Part shown: positions 15,050 to 23,658 of the stretch, piece after piece
Position numbering within the stretch: position 1 is the first letter of the stretch
Layout: each line of letters begins with the position of its first letter
Source: Falsirhodobacter sp. alg1
Lineage (GTDB): Bacteria > Pseudomonadota > Alphaproteobacteria > Rhodobacterales > Rhodobacteraceae
NCBI RefSeq assembly: GCF_000739715.2
Contig: NZ_BBJC02000002.1
Location: 150,731 to 214,730 of the forward strand
DNA length: 64,000 nucleotides
Reading direction: 5' to 3'
Position numbers and translations under genes: made by a program
The notes under the pieces: generated by a model
Seen by the model: the letters and a program-made list of their open reading frames with translations, nothing else
Told to the model about the DNA's origin: nothing
Databases searched by the model: none

Positions 15050-15702
15050 TTGCCGTCCTGACCCGGGATCTGAAGCTGGCGATCCGCTCTGGCGGTGGCT
15101 TTGGTCTGGGCCTTGCATTTTTTCTTCTGATCGCAGTCCTGACGCCCTTGGCTGTTGGAGCCCAATCCGATCTGCATGCACGTATGGCACCCGGCATATT
15201 GTGGCTCGGCGCGCTGCTGTCCTGTCTGCTGTCACTGGACCGGATTTTTGCGCTGGATTACGAGGATGGTTCGCTGGAGCTTCTGGCAACCTCACCCGTC
15301 CCGATGGAGGGTCTGGTTGCCATGAAATCCCTCGCCCACTGGATCGTAACCGGCCTGCCGCTGACGTTGCTCGCGCCTGTTCTGGGCATCATTCTGGCCC
15401 TGCCGGCAGAGGGTTATTTCTGGCTGGTCGTCTCCCTTGCCTTGGGAACGCCCGCCCTATCCCTGATCGGGGCATTCGGGGCAGCATTGACCGTTGGCCT
15501 GAAACGCGGCGGATTATTGCTGAGCCTTCTCGTATTGCCCCTCTACGTCCCCACCCTGATTTTCGGGGCAGAGGCTGTCAGGGCGGGCACCAGCGGCCAG
15601 CCGGCAACGACCGCGCTCATGTTCTTGGCGGCGATTTCCGCTGGATCGGCGGCCCTGCTTCCTTTTGCCTCGGCGTACGCGCTGCGGATCAACTTAAGAT
15701 AG
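15046..15702 (+). CDS. ccmB: Heme exporter permease CcmB
   Basis: This is a 218-residue membrane protein with six predicted helices, the permease partner of CcmA. It has the CcmB pattern of an N-terminal LTRDLKLAIRSGG segment before the first helix, and the family sequence LLSLDRIFALDYEDGSLELL near 63-82 between helices 2 and 3. Length equals that of E. coli CcmB. It starts in an ATGA overlap with ccmA and is followed after 36 bp by ccmC. Confidence 0.95.
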   Translation: MIAVLTRDLKLAIRSGGGFGLGLAFFLLIAVLTPLAVGAQSDLHARMAPGILWLGALLSCLLSLDRIFALDYEDGSLELLATSPVPMEGLVAMKSLAHWIVTGLPLTLLAPVLGIILALPAEGYFWLVVSLALGTPALSLIGAFGAALTVGLKRGGLLLSLLVLPLYVPTLIFGAEAVRAGTSGQPATTALMFLAAISAGSAALLPFASAYALRINLR

Positions 15703-15738
15703 GTTGCAAGGCCTCTCCAAAAGGATCATCACCACCTC

Positions 15739-16467
15739 ATGTCGATCTGGCGCTATGCAAATCCTAGGCAGTTCATGCATCTTTCAGGGCGTTTTCTGCC
15801 TTGGGTCGCAGCAATTGCCGCGATCACCCTTGTTGCAGGACTGTTCTGGGGTTTCTTCCTGACGCCTGATGATTACCGCCAAGGTTCCACGGTCAAGATC
15901 ATCTACCTCCACGTCCCGACCGCTTTGATGGCCATCAACGGCTGGTTCATGATGCTGGTCGCATCGCTCATCTGGCTGATCCGGCGCCATCATGTGTCGG
16001 CCTTGGTGGCAAAAGCTGCTGCGCCCGTCGGGATGACCATGACCCTGATCGCACTTGCAACAGGGGCAATCTGGGGGGAACCGATGTGGGGTACCTGGTG
16101 GGCCTGGGACCCCCGATTGACGTCATTCCTCATCCTGTTTCTGTTCTACCTCGGATATCAGGCTTTGTGGCATGCCATTGATGATCCGGACACGGCGGCG
16201 GATCTTACATCCGTCCTGTGCATTGTCGGGTCCGTTTTTGCCCTGCTGTCCCGATATGCCGTGCTGTTCTGGAACCAGGGGCTTCATCAGGGTGCCAGTC
16301 TTTCGCTGGATAGCCAGCAGCATGTGGACAATGTCTTTTGGGTGCCGCTGGTCATATGTATGTGCGGCTTCGGCCTCGCATTTCTGGCTCTGGTTCTTGT
16401 TCGCACCCGTACGGAAATACGCTCTCGCCGTCTTCAGGCGCTGTTGCTTCGGGAAAGGATGGCGTGA
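15739..16467 (+). CDS. ccmC: Heme-handling protein CcmC
   Basis: CcmC binds heme at its periplasmic tryptophan-rich loop and loads it onto CcmE. The protein has 242 residues and six membrane helices. The WWD domain is visible as WGTWWAWDPRLT at 117-128, flanked by the two conserved heme-ligand histidines H58 (IYLHVPTA) and H183 (GLHQGASLS). This is the complete set of key residues known from E. coli CcmC. The stop is directly followed by the ccmD start. Confidence 0.96.
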   Translation: MSIWRYANPRQFMHLSGRFLPWVAAIAAITLVAGLFWGFFLTPDDYRQGSTVKIIYLHVPTALMAINGWFMMLVASLIWLIRRHHVSALVAKAAAPVGMTMTLIALATGAIWGEPMWGTWWAWDPRLTSFLILFLFYLGYQALWHAIDDPDTAADLTSVLCIVGSVFALLSRYAVLFWNQGLHQGASLSLDSQQHVDNVFWVPLVICMCGFGLAFLALVLVRTRTEIRSRRLQALLLRERMA

Positions 16468-16617
16468 ATGCCCGATTTGGGAAAATATGCAGACGCCGTA
16501 CTGGCCGCATACGGAATATCCCTTTGTCTGCTGGCGGCCGTGATCGCACTGTCGTGGATACAATCCACAAGAATGCGCCGCCGCCTTGAAGAGGTAGAAG
16601 GGCGATCTTCGGAATGA
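16468..16617 (+). CDS. ccmD: Heme exporter small subunit CcmD
   Basis: This is a 49-residue protein, MPDLGKYADAVLAAYG at the N-terminus, followed by one membrane helix (about 17-31) and a positively charged cytoplasmic tail (STRMRRRLEE). That is the CcmD topology. CcmD holds the CcmA2BC complex together for release of holo-CcmE. It starts immediately after the ccmC stop and its TGA overlaps the ccmG start (ATGA at 16614-16617). The gene is easily missed because of its length. Confidence 0.9.
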   Translation: MPDLGKYADAVLAAYGISLCLLAAVIALSWIQSTRMRRRLEEVEGRSSE

Positions 16618-17138
16618 AGCCGCTTGTGTTTTTGCCCCCCCTGATTTTTGCGGCACTCGCAGGACTTTTTTATGCGGGAATGATGCGCAATGATCCCGAA
16701 GGTTTGCCAACGGCTTTTGCCGGAAAAGCATCTCCCGAGATCGTCGTAGATCCATTGGGCAATTATCCGACCCCCGAAACTGCGACCTTTGACGATGGCC
16801 ATGTGAAACTTGTCAATTTCTGGGCAAGCTGGTGTGCGCCTTGCCGATCAGAGCATCCGCTTCTGGAAAAACTGGCAGCAGAAGGCATGACTATTGTTGG
16901 AGTAAACTATAAAGATCAGCCGGCAAATGCATTGAATTTTCTAGATGAACTGGGAAATCCATTTTCCTCTGTCGTATCGGACACAACTGGTCGAACGGGC
17001 GTCAACTGGGGCCTTTATGGTGTGCCGGAAACGTTCATTCTGAATGGAAACGGCCAGATCATTGCCCGGATGGCAGGCCCTATCACGCCGGAAAATATTG
17101 AAACCGTTCTACGCCCGGCCTTGGCAAAGGCGCAGTAA
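16614..17138 (+). CDS. ccmG: Thiol:disulfide oxidoreductase CcmG (DsbE)
   Basis: CcmG is a membrane-anchored periplasmic thioredoxin-like protein that keeps apocytochrome c or CcmH reduced before heme attachment. It has 174 residues: an N-terminal anchor helix at about 4-23, the active site WCAPC with C74 and C77, and the cis-proline loop YGVPETF near 140. The acidic insertion and GVNYKD segment typical of CcmG are present. It overlaps ccmD by 4 bp. The remaining system I genes (ccmE, ccmF, ccmH/I) are not in this window. Confidence 0.94.
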   Translation: MKPLVFLPPLIFAALAGLFYAGMMRNDPEGLPTAFAGKASPEIVVDPLGNYPTPETATFDDGHVKLVNFWASWCAPCRSEHPLLEKLAAEGMTIVGVNYKDQPANALNFLDELGNPFSSVVSDTTGRTGVNWGLYGVPETFILNGNGQIIARMAGPITPENIETVLRPALAKAQ

Positions 17139-17200
17139 CCCTTTTCGACCACCGCCAAACTGGTTACCCTTTGCTGATATACCAACAAGGGGAAAATTCC

Positions 17201-17545
17201 ATGAGCGATATCACACGTATCGATTGCGGCCACCGGATGAGCGAAGTCGTTATCCATAACGGCACCGCATGGCTGGCAGGTCAGGTCGGAAGCGGTGCAA
17301 CAGTTGCCGAGCAGACTCAGGACGCATTGGCTGAAATCGACGCACTGCTCGGGCGTATCGGCACGGATAAATCCCGGCTTCTCATGGCACAGATATGGCT
17401 GGCGGATATCGCAGACTTCGAAGAAATGAACGCAGTCTGGGATGCATGGGTTGCGCCCGATGCCGCACCGGCGCGTGCGACGGGAGAGTCCAAACTCGCC
17501 TCGCCGCACTACCGTGTCGAGATAATCGTTACAGCTGCGGTTTAA
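17201..17545 (+). CDS. RidA (YjgF/YER057c/UK114) family protein
   Basis: This is a 114-residue protein. RidA enzymes deaminate reactive enamine/imine intermediates such as 2-aminoacrylate. The family core is visible: [26 protein letters not shown] near 23-48 and the C-terminal [22 protein letters not shown], which places the substrate arginine near residue 90. The subgroup looks closer to YoaB-type members than to archetypal RidA, so imine deaminase activity is not assured. I took the ATG at 17201 with AAGGGG upstream rather than the in-frame ATG at 17171. Its stop shares TTAA with the convergent pgi stop. Confidence 0.85.
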   Translation: MSDITRIDCGHRMSEVVIHNGTAWLAGQVGSGATVAEQTQDALAEIDALLGRIGTDKSRLLMAQIWLADIADFEEMNAVWDAWVAPDAAPARATGESKLASPHYRVEIIVTAAV

Positions 17546-19131
17546 CGCAGATATTCGACCAGCTGGCGTGTCGATCCGTCTTTATCATCGGGTGATGCGC
17601 CTTCCAGGATCGGCTGCAGGGCAAGGGCCAATTCCTTGCCCAGCTCAACGCCCCATTGATCGTAGGAGTTGATGCCTAGAATGACCCCCTCCACAAACAC
17701 CCGATGTTCATATAGCGCCACGATCTGACCCAAAACAAACGGCGTCAGCTTGGGGTAGCACAGCGTGGTCGAAGGACGATTTCCCGGAAATACCCGGTGC
17801 CTTGCCTGACGGTCCAGCTCTGCACCCTCAAGCCCCTTTTTCTTCATGATTGCCGTGGTTTCGGCCAGCGACCGCCCCCGCATCAACGCTTCGGACTGTG
17901 CAAGGCAGTTGGCAACCAGCAGCAAATGCTGATGTGCCAGTTCGGGTTCATGACCTTCACGCCCCACAAGGAATTCACACGGAACAATCCGCGTACCCTG
18001 ATGGATAAGCTGGTAGAAGGCGTGTTGACCGTTCGTGCCCGGCTCTCCCCATACAACAGGGCCGGATGGAATGGTCAGATCAGCGCCATCCATGGAAACG
18101 CGTTTTCCGTTCGACTCCATCTCCAGCTGTTGAAGATAGGCAGGCAAACGCGCCAGACGCTGTTCGTAAGGCAAAACGGCACGGGTTGCATAATCGCAGA
18201 TCTGGTTGTGCCAGATACCCACCAGCGCAAGCAGGATCGGCAGGTTCTCTTCGGGCTTTGCATTGCGGAAATGGGCATCCATTGCCGCAGCACCAGCTAG
18301 GAATTGATCAAAATCATCGGCACCGATGGCCAGCATGATCGACAGCCCGATCGGGCCCCAAAGCGAATACCGCCCTCCGACCCAATCCTCGAAACCAAAT
18401 ACGCGTTCCGCATCGATGCCAAAGGCTGCCGTCTTTTCCAGCGACGTGGATACAGCGGCGAACTGCGTTGCCGGTTCGGCAACCTCTTTTGCCATCCATG
18501 CCTTTGCCGTTTCGGCATTCGTCATCGTCTCGATAGTCGTAAAGGTTTTGGAAGCGACGATGACCAGCGTGCTTTTCGGGTCCAAACCGGCCAGAACATC
18601 GGCGATATGTGCGCCATCGACGTTTGACACAAAATGGCACCGCAGCTTTTCCGCATAAGGCGATAGCGCGATGCAGGCCATGGCCGGACCAAGGTCAGAC
18701 CCCCCGATCCCGATATTCACGACATCGGTAATCTGGCCGCCTGCGCCTTGGAAGCGCCCGGAGCGGACATCCTCGGTAAAGGATTTCATCCGTCCGTAAA
18801 CTTCGCGCAGGGCCGGTGTGACATCCTCGTTATCAACCAGAACCTGATCGTTCATATTGCGCAGGGCCGTATGCAGCACCGCACGATTTTCAGTCTCGTT
18901 GATCCGCGCGCCCGAGAACATGGCAGCTCGTTTCGCATCCAGATCGGATGTTTCGACCAGTTTCAGCAGCAGCGACAGGCCGGTTTCGCAGATATTGGTT
19001 TTCGAATAATCAAACAGCAAGCCGTCGGCGCGGGCAGAAAACGCCTTGGCGCGATCGTCGTCAAACAGGGTAAAGATCGGCCGATTATCCACCATACGGT
19101 GGTGATCACGAAGCGCCTGCCAATTATTCAT
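17542..19131 (-). CDS. pgi: Glucose-6-phosphate isomerase
   Basis: This enzyme interconverts glucose 6-phosphate and fructose 6-phosphate. It has 529 residues. The phosphate-binding [11 protein letters not shown] is at about 144-154, the catalytic-His region [14 protein letters not shown] lies near 370-383, and PGI signature 2 appears as [12 protein letters not shown] near 490. GGGAG precedes the ATG. It is the last gene of zwf-pgl-pgi, 21 bp after pgl. In many Rhodobacterales this operon feeds the Entner-Doudoroff pathway, with Pgi serving to recycle hexose phosphate. Confidence 0.97.
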   Translation of the reverse strand: MNNWQALRDHHRMVDNRPIFTLFDDDRAKAFSARADGLLFDYSKTNICETGLSLLLKLVETSDLDAKRAAMFSGARINETENRAVLHTALRNMNDQVLVDNEDVTPALREVYGRMKSFTEDVRSGRFQGAGGQITDVVNIGIGGSDLGPAMACIALSPYAEKLRCHFVSNVDGAHIADVLAGLDPKSTLVIVASKTFTTIETMTNAETAKAWMAKEVAEPATQFAAVSTSLEKTAAFGIDAERVFGFEDWVGGRYSLWGPIGLSIMLAIGADDFDQFLAGAAAMDAHFRNAKPEENLPILLALVGIWHNQICDYATRAVLPYEQRLARLPAYLQQLEMESNGKRVSMDGADLTIPSGPVVWGEPGTNGQHAFYQLIHQGTRIVPCEFLVGREGHEPELAHQHLLLVANCLAQSEALMRGRSLAETTAIMKKKGLEGAELDRQARHRVFPGNRPSTTLCYPKLTPFVLGQIVALYEHRVFVEGVILGINSYDQWGVELGKELALALQPILEGASPDDKDGSTRQLVEYLR

Positions 19132-19152
19132 ACCAACTCCCTTTGGAAAATA

Positions 19153-19824
19153 TCATTCAGCCCAATGCACGGAAAGGTTAGGCCAGACCGCGCGGATCGG
19201 GGCATCGACCGGTGACAATTTCTCCGCCCGCTCCAACGCTGCCCGTTTTTCCGCCCCTGTTATCAGAAGGTGCGTGGAAAACGCTTCTTTCAGCGGTTTT
19301 GCCGTCAATGTGATGCGCGGCTCGTCCGCTGCCTGCGCCCGCATTGGCAACAGCAAGGGCGCCTTGTCTGAAAGCGCCTCTTCCAGCCTGTCGGCGCCCG
19401 GGAACAACGATGCCGTATGCATATCGTTGCCCATACCCAGCAAAAGTACCGAAATCGGCAGATGTGGCGCGAGCCCCTCGGATAGACCGCCAAGAGCCTC
19501 TTCCGGAGTCCCCTCATCCGAATAAAGCGGAACGTATTTCGCGCCTGCCGCCTTGCCCGTCAGCAACCGCTGCTTGATCAGGCGGGTATTGGAGCGCGCA
19601 TTATCTTCGGGCACCCAGCGTTCATCGTTGAGGAAAACGGTTACATTCTCCCAATCAAGATCCACGCCGGACAGCGTATCAAAAATCGGGCCGGGCGTCG
19701 TACCCCCCGGAACGCAAAGCGTCGCCTTGCCCTCACGGCGCAGAAAATCCGCCAGTTCGCTGGCGATCTTGTTCGCCAGATTCAGAAACAGAAATTCCCG
19801 ATCGGGATATTCGTTGAAGTTCAT
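19153..19824 (-). CDS. pgl: 6-phosphogluconolactonase
   Basis: This enzyme hydrolyses 6-phosphogluconolactone, the product of Zwf, to 6-phosphogluconate. It has 223 residues and belongs to the NagB-like DevB/SOL family. Visible motifs are the phosphate loop LCVPGGTTPGPIFDTL near 37-52 and FLNDERWVPEDNARSN near 66-81, then LLGMGNDMHTASLFPG, in which His follows GND-M rather than the more usual GxDGHTASLFPG. The start lies in an ATGA overlap with zwf. Longer in-frame extensions lack a separate ribosome site. Confidence 0.95.
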   Translation of the reverse strand: MNFNEYPDREFLFLNLANKIASELADFLRREGKATLCVPGGTTPGPIFDTLSGVDLDWENVTVFLNDERWVPEDNARSNTRLIKQRLLTGKAAGAKYVPLYSDEGTPEEALGGLSEGLAPHLPISVLLLGMGNDMHTASLFPGADRLEEALSDKAPLLLPMRAQAADEPRITLTAKPLKEAFSTHLLITGAEKRAALERAEKLSPVDAPIRAVWPNLSVHWAE

Positions 19825-21275
19825 TCCTTGATCTCCCTCCACCGGCGACCGTCGCGATGCATCAGCATAAGCGCGTCATCCGGCCCCGAGGTTCCGGGTT
19901 GGTAAACATGCGGGCGCTCGCCCCGGGCTTCCCATCCTTCGATGACAGGATCGGCCCATGCCCAGGCTGCCTCGACCTCATCGCCCCGCATGAACAACGT
20001 CTGGTTCCCACGGATCACATCCATGATCAGCCGTTCATAGGCATCGGGAATATCCGTTCCCTCTTCACCAAGCGCCTGCGCGAACGACATGTCCAGCGGC
20101 ACCTGCACCAGACGCATCCCGCCCGGCCCCGGTTCCTTGATCATCACCTTCAGGTTGATCCCCTCATTCGGCTGCAGGCGGATCACCAAAACGTTTTCAC
20201 GGCTTCCATCCGGATCATCAAAGATGGAATGCGGCGGGCGGCGGAACGTGATCGCGATTTCGGATGTCCGCGCGCGCAGCCGTTTGCCGGTCCGCAGATA
20301 GAACGGCGTGCCCTTCCAGCGCCAGTTCGCAATCCCGACCTTCATCGCTATATAGCTTTCCGTGCGGCTGTTCGGATTTTCCGAATCCTCGATATATCCG
20401 GGCTTTCCGCCCTGCGATGCATATTGACCGCGCACGATGTCTTCGGGGCGTACCTTTTCCAGCGCCCGGATGACCTTCAGCTTTTCATCGCGAACCGCAT
20501 CGGGATCGAAATGATAGGGCGGCTCCATTGCGATCAGACACAGCAATTGCATCATATGGTTCTGGACCATATCGCGCATGGCCCCCGAAGTATCATAATA
20601 GGCACCACGACCATCCACGCCGACCGTTTCCGCCACGGTGATCTGCACGTGATCGATATATTCGGTTTTCCAGAGCGGTTCGAACAGGATGTTGGCAAAA
20701 CGGATCGCCATCAGGTTCTGAACGGTTTCCTTGCCCAGATAGTGGTCGATCCGGTAGATCTGCTGTTCCGGGAAGTGGCGTGCCAGAACCTCGTTCAGCG
20801 ATCGCGCTGTTTTCAGATCCTTGCCGAAGGGCTTTTCGACCACGATCCGGCTATCGGCATTCGCGATGTTGAACTCGCACAGACGTTGCGCAAGATCGCC
20901 GAACAGCGATGGCGCGACCGAGAAGTAATGGGCATGGATGACGCCTTCACGCATCATCTCACCCAGCTCCACCCAGCCTGCTTCCCCTTTGGCATCCACG
21001 GCAACATAGCGGATATGGGTCAGAAAGGCGGCAAGCGTTGTAGCGTCCCGCTTTGAAGCGGGCAGGAATTCTTCGACCGATGCACGGACAAGATCGCGGA
21101 ATCCGGCCTCATCCAGTTCGGAGCGCGCCGCGCCGATGATCTGGCTATCCTCGGGGATCTGGCCTGCAAGATATCTGCGGTACAGGCTCGGCAAAATCTT
21201 GCGTCGGGCCAGATCGCCGGTCCCGCCAAAAATGACAAGATCAAACGGATCAACGGGAATAGTCCGTGACACCAT
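19821..21275 (-). CDS. zwf: Glucose-6-phosphate 1-dehydrogenase
   Basis: This enzyme oxidises glucose 6-phosphate to the lactone with reduction of NAD(P)+, the entry to the Entner-Doudoroff and oxidative pentose phosphate routes. It has 484 residues. The dinucleotide motif is FGGTGDLARRKILPSLY near 14-30, and the active-site signature RIDHYLGKETVQNL follows near 174-187. A second substrate region with EKPFGKDL precedes it. SD GCAGGAG precedes the ATG. First gene of the operon; an operator-like element lies 41 bp upstream (21316-21329). Confidence 0.97.
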   Translation of the reverse strand: MVSRTIPVDPFDLVIFGGTGDLARRKILPSLYRRYLAGQIPEDSQIIGAARSELDEAGFRDLVRASVEEFLPASKRDATTLAAFLTHIRYVAVDAKGEAGWVELGEMMREGVIHAHYFSVAPSLFGDLAQRLCEFNIANADSRIVVEKPFGKDLKTARSLNEVLARHFPEQQIYRIDHYLGKETVQNLMAIRFANILFEPLWKTEYIDHVQITVAETVGVDGRGAYYDTSGAMRDMVQNHMMQLLCLIAMEPPYHFDPDAVRDEKLKVIRALEKVRPEDIVRGQYASQGGKPGYIEDSENPNSRTESYIAMKVGIANWRWKGTPFYLRTGKRLRARTSEIAITFRRPPHSIFDDPDGSRENVLVIRLQPNEGINLKVMIKEPGPGGMRLVQVPLDMSFAQALGEEGTDIPDAYERLIMDVIRGNQTLFMRGDEVEAAWAWADPVIEGWEARGERPHVYQPGTSGPDDALMLMHRDGRRWREIKE

Positions 21276-21315
21276 GCCAAAGTCTCCTGCAATCGCACCA
21301 AGTCCAGAGACAGAG

Positions 21316-21329
21316 TGTTAGCGTTACCG
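21316..21329. promoter_or_regulatory. LacI-type operator-like element upstream of zwf
   Basis: TGTTAGCGTTACCG is an imperfect dyad around a central CG, of the form used by LacI-family sugar repressors. It lies 41 bp before the zwf start, where it would block initiation. Only part of the two arms match, so this is tentative. Confidence 0.3.
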
Positions 21330-21379
21330 ATCCTGCAAGTCTAGCGCGGCACCCGGAGAATTTCGATCCTCGCAGGTAT

Positions 21380-21946
21380 TCAACCGTCCAGCTCGCTATC
21401 CCAATAGAGAAAGTCCATCCATGTCTGATGTAGCTCCCCTACCGGAAACGGCAAGCGGCGCGCGGAGGCATCAAGCTGATAACCCGTTGGGCGGAAAGGC
21501 TCTCTCATCAGACGCATATTCGCTTGGGCCGGCGTACGATTGGCCTTGCGCAGATTGTCGGCGCTACAGGAAGCCACGATGTTCGTCCACTCCGATCGCC
21601 CCCCTTTGCTGCGGGGAACCACGTGGTCGAATGTCAGATCTTTTGCCGGAAGACGTACGCCGCAATACTGGCAGCGAAATTCATCCCGCAAGAAAACGTG
21701 ATACCGCGTAAACGCGACATTGCGGCGCTTGCGATAATTCTTGAGCGCGATGACGGCGGGAATTTCAAATTCCGATGTAGCCGAGCGAACCGTGACATCA
21801 TCGTAGGTCTTGACCTGGATAACACGATCCTGATGCACCGCCACGAATGCATCCTGCCAATTCCATACGGACAGCGGCGCCCAGCTCAATGGTTGCATGT
21901 CCGCATTCAGCACAAGTGTACGAAGGTTTCCGATCGGCTGGTTCAT
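21380..21946 (-). CDS. HNH endonuclease family protein
   Basis: This 188-residue protein carries a zinc-finger HNH domain at about 80-140. C97-x2-C100 (RCQYCGVRL), then LTFDHVVPRSKGG with the DH pair and WTNIVASCSADNLRKANRT with the conserved Asn and a C that replaces the usual CxxC partner pattern. It resembles a stand-alone HNH protein widely conserved in Alphaproteobacteria as a single core gene, whose target is unknown. No restriction, phage or toxin genes are nearby, so a housekeeping nucleic-acid role is more likely than defence. Its ATG overlaps the stop of a 45-codon upstream ORF. Confidence 0.85.
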   Translation of the reverse strand: MNQPIGNLRTLVLNADMQPLSWAPLSVWNWQDAFVAVHQDRVIQVKTYDDVTVRSATSEFEIPAVIALKNYRKRRNVAFTRYHVFLRDEFRCQYCGVRLPAKDLTFDHVVPRSKGGRSEWTNIVASCSADNLRKANRTPAQANMRLMREPFRPTGYQLDASARRLPFPVGELHQTWMDFLYWDSELDG

Positions 21947-22080
21947 CTAACCCCCTCCGAAAAACAACAAAAGCGCGTGAAGACCACGCGCTTTTCCAGA
22001 AATTCCATGTTTGACAATGCCCTACGCTGTAACGCAGGTTGCTTTCCAGCACTGTTTCGCTGCCTGGATATGGCTTTCAT
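21943..22080 (-). CDS. Candidate 45-aa leader ORF upstream of the HNH gene
   Basis: This short frame begins MKAISRQRNSAGKQP and is basic, with a CC pair near the C-terminus (TRFCCF). GGAGG sits 8 bases ahead of its ATG, a good promoter lies at 22135-22162, and its TGA overlaps the HNH start by 4 bp, so translational coupling is possible. Codons 31-40 coincide with a strong hairpin terminator (21969-21995). It may be a true small protein, a regulatory leader peptide, or a chance frame in the 5' part of a small RNA. No family is recognised. Confidence 0.4.
   Translation of the reverse strand: MKAISRQRNSAGKQPALQRRALSNMEFLEKRVVFTRFCCFSEGVR
21969..21995. terminator. Terminator hairpin inside the small leader ORF
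   Basis: AAAAGCGCGTG (21969-21979) pairs perfectly with CACGCGCTTTT (21985-21995) around a 5-base loop. In the minus direction it is followed by GTTGTTTTTC, a usable T-tract. It lies between the promoter at 22135-22162 and the HNH start. Confidence 0.7.
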
Positions 22081-22134
22081 ACGCAACACCTCCGGATAAA
22101 GCGACGGAGTAACGTCACCCCGTCACCTTCATCC

Positions 22135-22162
22135 ACTATATATGGCGTCCGAACTCTGACAA
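22135..22162 (-). promoter_or_regulatory. Candidate sigma-70 promoter of leader ORF-HNH unit
   Basis: On the minus strand TTGTCA (22162-22157) and TATAGT (22140-22135) are separated by 16 bp. Transcription would start near 22128, giving a 5' leader of about 48 bases before the small ORF. Confidence 0.55.
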
Positions 22163-22225
22163 GCCCCATGCTGCAAGGATCGAACGCCACAATACCTAGT
22201 GTCACCTCGTGACAGCCGTATGACT

Positions 22226-22885
22226 TCAGGTCAGCCGATCGCGAAGAAACGACAGTGCAACCGCCTGCCCATCCGGAGCGATGCCATGGGGGGTACCCTT
22301 CATCACATGCCCGAACGTCTCAAAGCCTGCCGCCACCAGTGCATTTCCGGCAACCGCCATCTCCTCGAACGGCACCACGGGATCTGCATCACCGTGGATC
22401 AGCAGAACGGGCGGGCGTGTGACCGTATCTGCCTCCAGCTGTTCAGGCGAAAGAAGCTTACCCGAAAAGCCGACAATCCCTGCCAGAACATCGCTTCGCC
22501 GGGGGCCGACATGAAGCGCCATCATCGTCCCTTGGGAAAAGCCCACCAGCGCCACCCGATCCGCGCTCACCCCCTCCTCGGTCATACGTGCATCCAGAAA
22601 GGCATCCAGTGCCACGGTTGCACGTGCCAATCCCCCCTGCATCTCCTCTTCGGAAGATCCGTCGATACGCGGGATGGGAAACCATTGCCGTCCGAATGCA
22701 CTTGCCGCGCATGGCTCGGGCGCGTCCGGGGCGATAAATACCGTACCCGGAAGATGCTTTGCCAAAGGCGTTGCCAGATCCAGCAGGTCCGCCCCGTCTG
22801 CACCATATCCGTGCAGGAACACGACCATGCTTTGCGCGCTGCCACGGGCCGCCCCTTTCCGTCCGTACTTCAAGGCTCTGGTCAT
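22226..22885 (-). CDS. Alpha/beta hydrolase, phospholipase/carboxylesterase family
   Basis: This is a 219-residue cytosolic serine hydrolase of the carboxylesterase/lysophospholipase (APT-like) family. The oxyanion segment is VVFLHGYGADGADLL near 22-36. The catalytic triad is visible as Ser in VGFSQGTMM (near 119), Asp in IHGDADPVVP (near 168) and His in KGTPHGIAPDG (near 202). The ATG at 22885 has GGAGG upstream. It lies 20 bp after the NDUFAF6-like gene and is probably cotranscribed with it and cysS. Esterase or thioesterase substrates cannot be told from sequence. Confidence 0.9.
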   Translation of the reverse strand: MTRALKYGRKGAARGSAQSMVVFLHGYGADGADLLDLATPLAKHLPGTVFIAPDAPEPCAASAFGRQWFPIPRIDGSSEEEMQGGLARATVALDAFLDARMTEEGVSADRVALVGFSQGTMMALHVGPRRSDVLAGIVGFSGKLLSPEQLEADTVTRPPVLLIHGDADPVVPFEEMAVAGNALVAAGFETFGHVMKGTPHGIAPDGQAVALSFLRDRLT

Positions 22886-22905
22886 GTTTCCTCCAATTTC
22901 ATGGA

Positions 22906-23658
22906 TCAGGGGCGTCCGGTCATGGCACGCCACAACAGCCCGCCACGTTTGCGCGCTTCGGATATCTGCAATGTCCCGGCTTCGACACGTTCAGGGTATT
23001 GCTGCGCCTGCTGCAAGATGCCTTTTGCCTGCCACGCGGTCCATAGGGCGGGTGCAACCCTGCGGGAAACACCCCCGCCGTCACGCAACCGCATCAACCC
23101 GCGGGATGCAAGGTCCGTCATCTTTTCGGCGGGCAATGGCTGACGTCCACGAGCGCGCAATTCAGGCACGGCCCGCAGCAATGCCGCCAATCCGCCTGCC
23201 CAAGCCGTGGCCCGAACCCGAGGTTCGTCCTTGGCGTCCGCCCCCAAGGCCAGCGCCGACAGCCACATCAGGTGGCCCGACGTGCGATCCAGATAGGCAT
23301 CGAACTCGGCAACCGAAGCGAATGGATCGCGGTAGATATCCCACCGCCGCGCCTCGGCCATATCCGCCAGCAACTCCTTGGGAAGGTTTTGCGCCGTGAC
23401 CAGATCAGCCAACGGAGAGGCAACCTCATGGGCGCGGATATCGCCCTCGCCAATGTCCATCGCCACATCCTGCCACCATTGAAGGCGCATTTCCGCAATC
23501 ATGGATTCGGCGCTTACCCAAGGGGCGCGGGAAACCTCGATGTTGAACGCATAAAGCGGCAGCAGACGGGCGCGTGCCCAGACCGGGGCCGCCATGACCG
23601 TGGCGAAACGGTCCACGTCGCCCCGAGCTACCAGTTCAGCGCAGGCATCCAGAGTCAC
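22906..23658 (-). CDS. Squalene/phytoene synthase-fold protein, NDUFAF6-like
   Basis: This is a 250-residue all-alpha protein of the squalene/phytoene synthase family. It lacks the two aspartate-rich DXXXD motifs required for prenyl transfer; the region instead reads [13 protein letters not shown]...EMRLQWWQD, as in mitochondrial NDUFAF6, a complex I assembly factor. Catalytic activity as a synthase is therefore unlikely, and a role in respiratory complex assembly is an inference by family. The start is GTG at 23658, overlapping the cysS stop (GTGA), so expression is coupled to cysS. An ATG start upstream is not needed to give the family length. Confidence 0.8.
   Translation of the reverse strand: MTLDACAELVARGDVDRFATVMAAPVWARARLLPLYAFNIEVSRAPWVSAESMIAEMRLQWWQDVAMDIGEGDIRAHEVASPLADLVTAQNLPKELLADMAEARRWDIYRDPFASVAEFDAYLDRTSGHLMWLSALALGADAKDEPRVRATAWAGGLAALLRAVPELRARGRQPLPAEKMTDLASRGLMRLRDGGGVSRRVAPALWTAWQAKGILQQAQQYPERVEAGTLQISEARKRGGLLWRAMTGRP

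Noticed and set aside
21380-21946. HNH protein as part of a restriction or defence island
   Set aside because: No methyltransferase, helicase, toxin or phage gene is near; neighbours are central metabolism genes, so a defence role is not supported.
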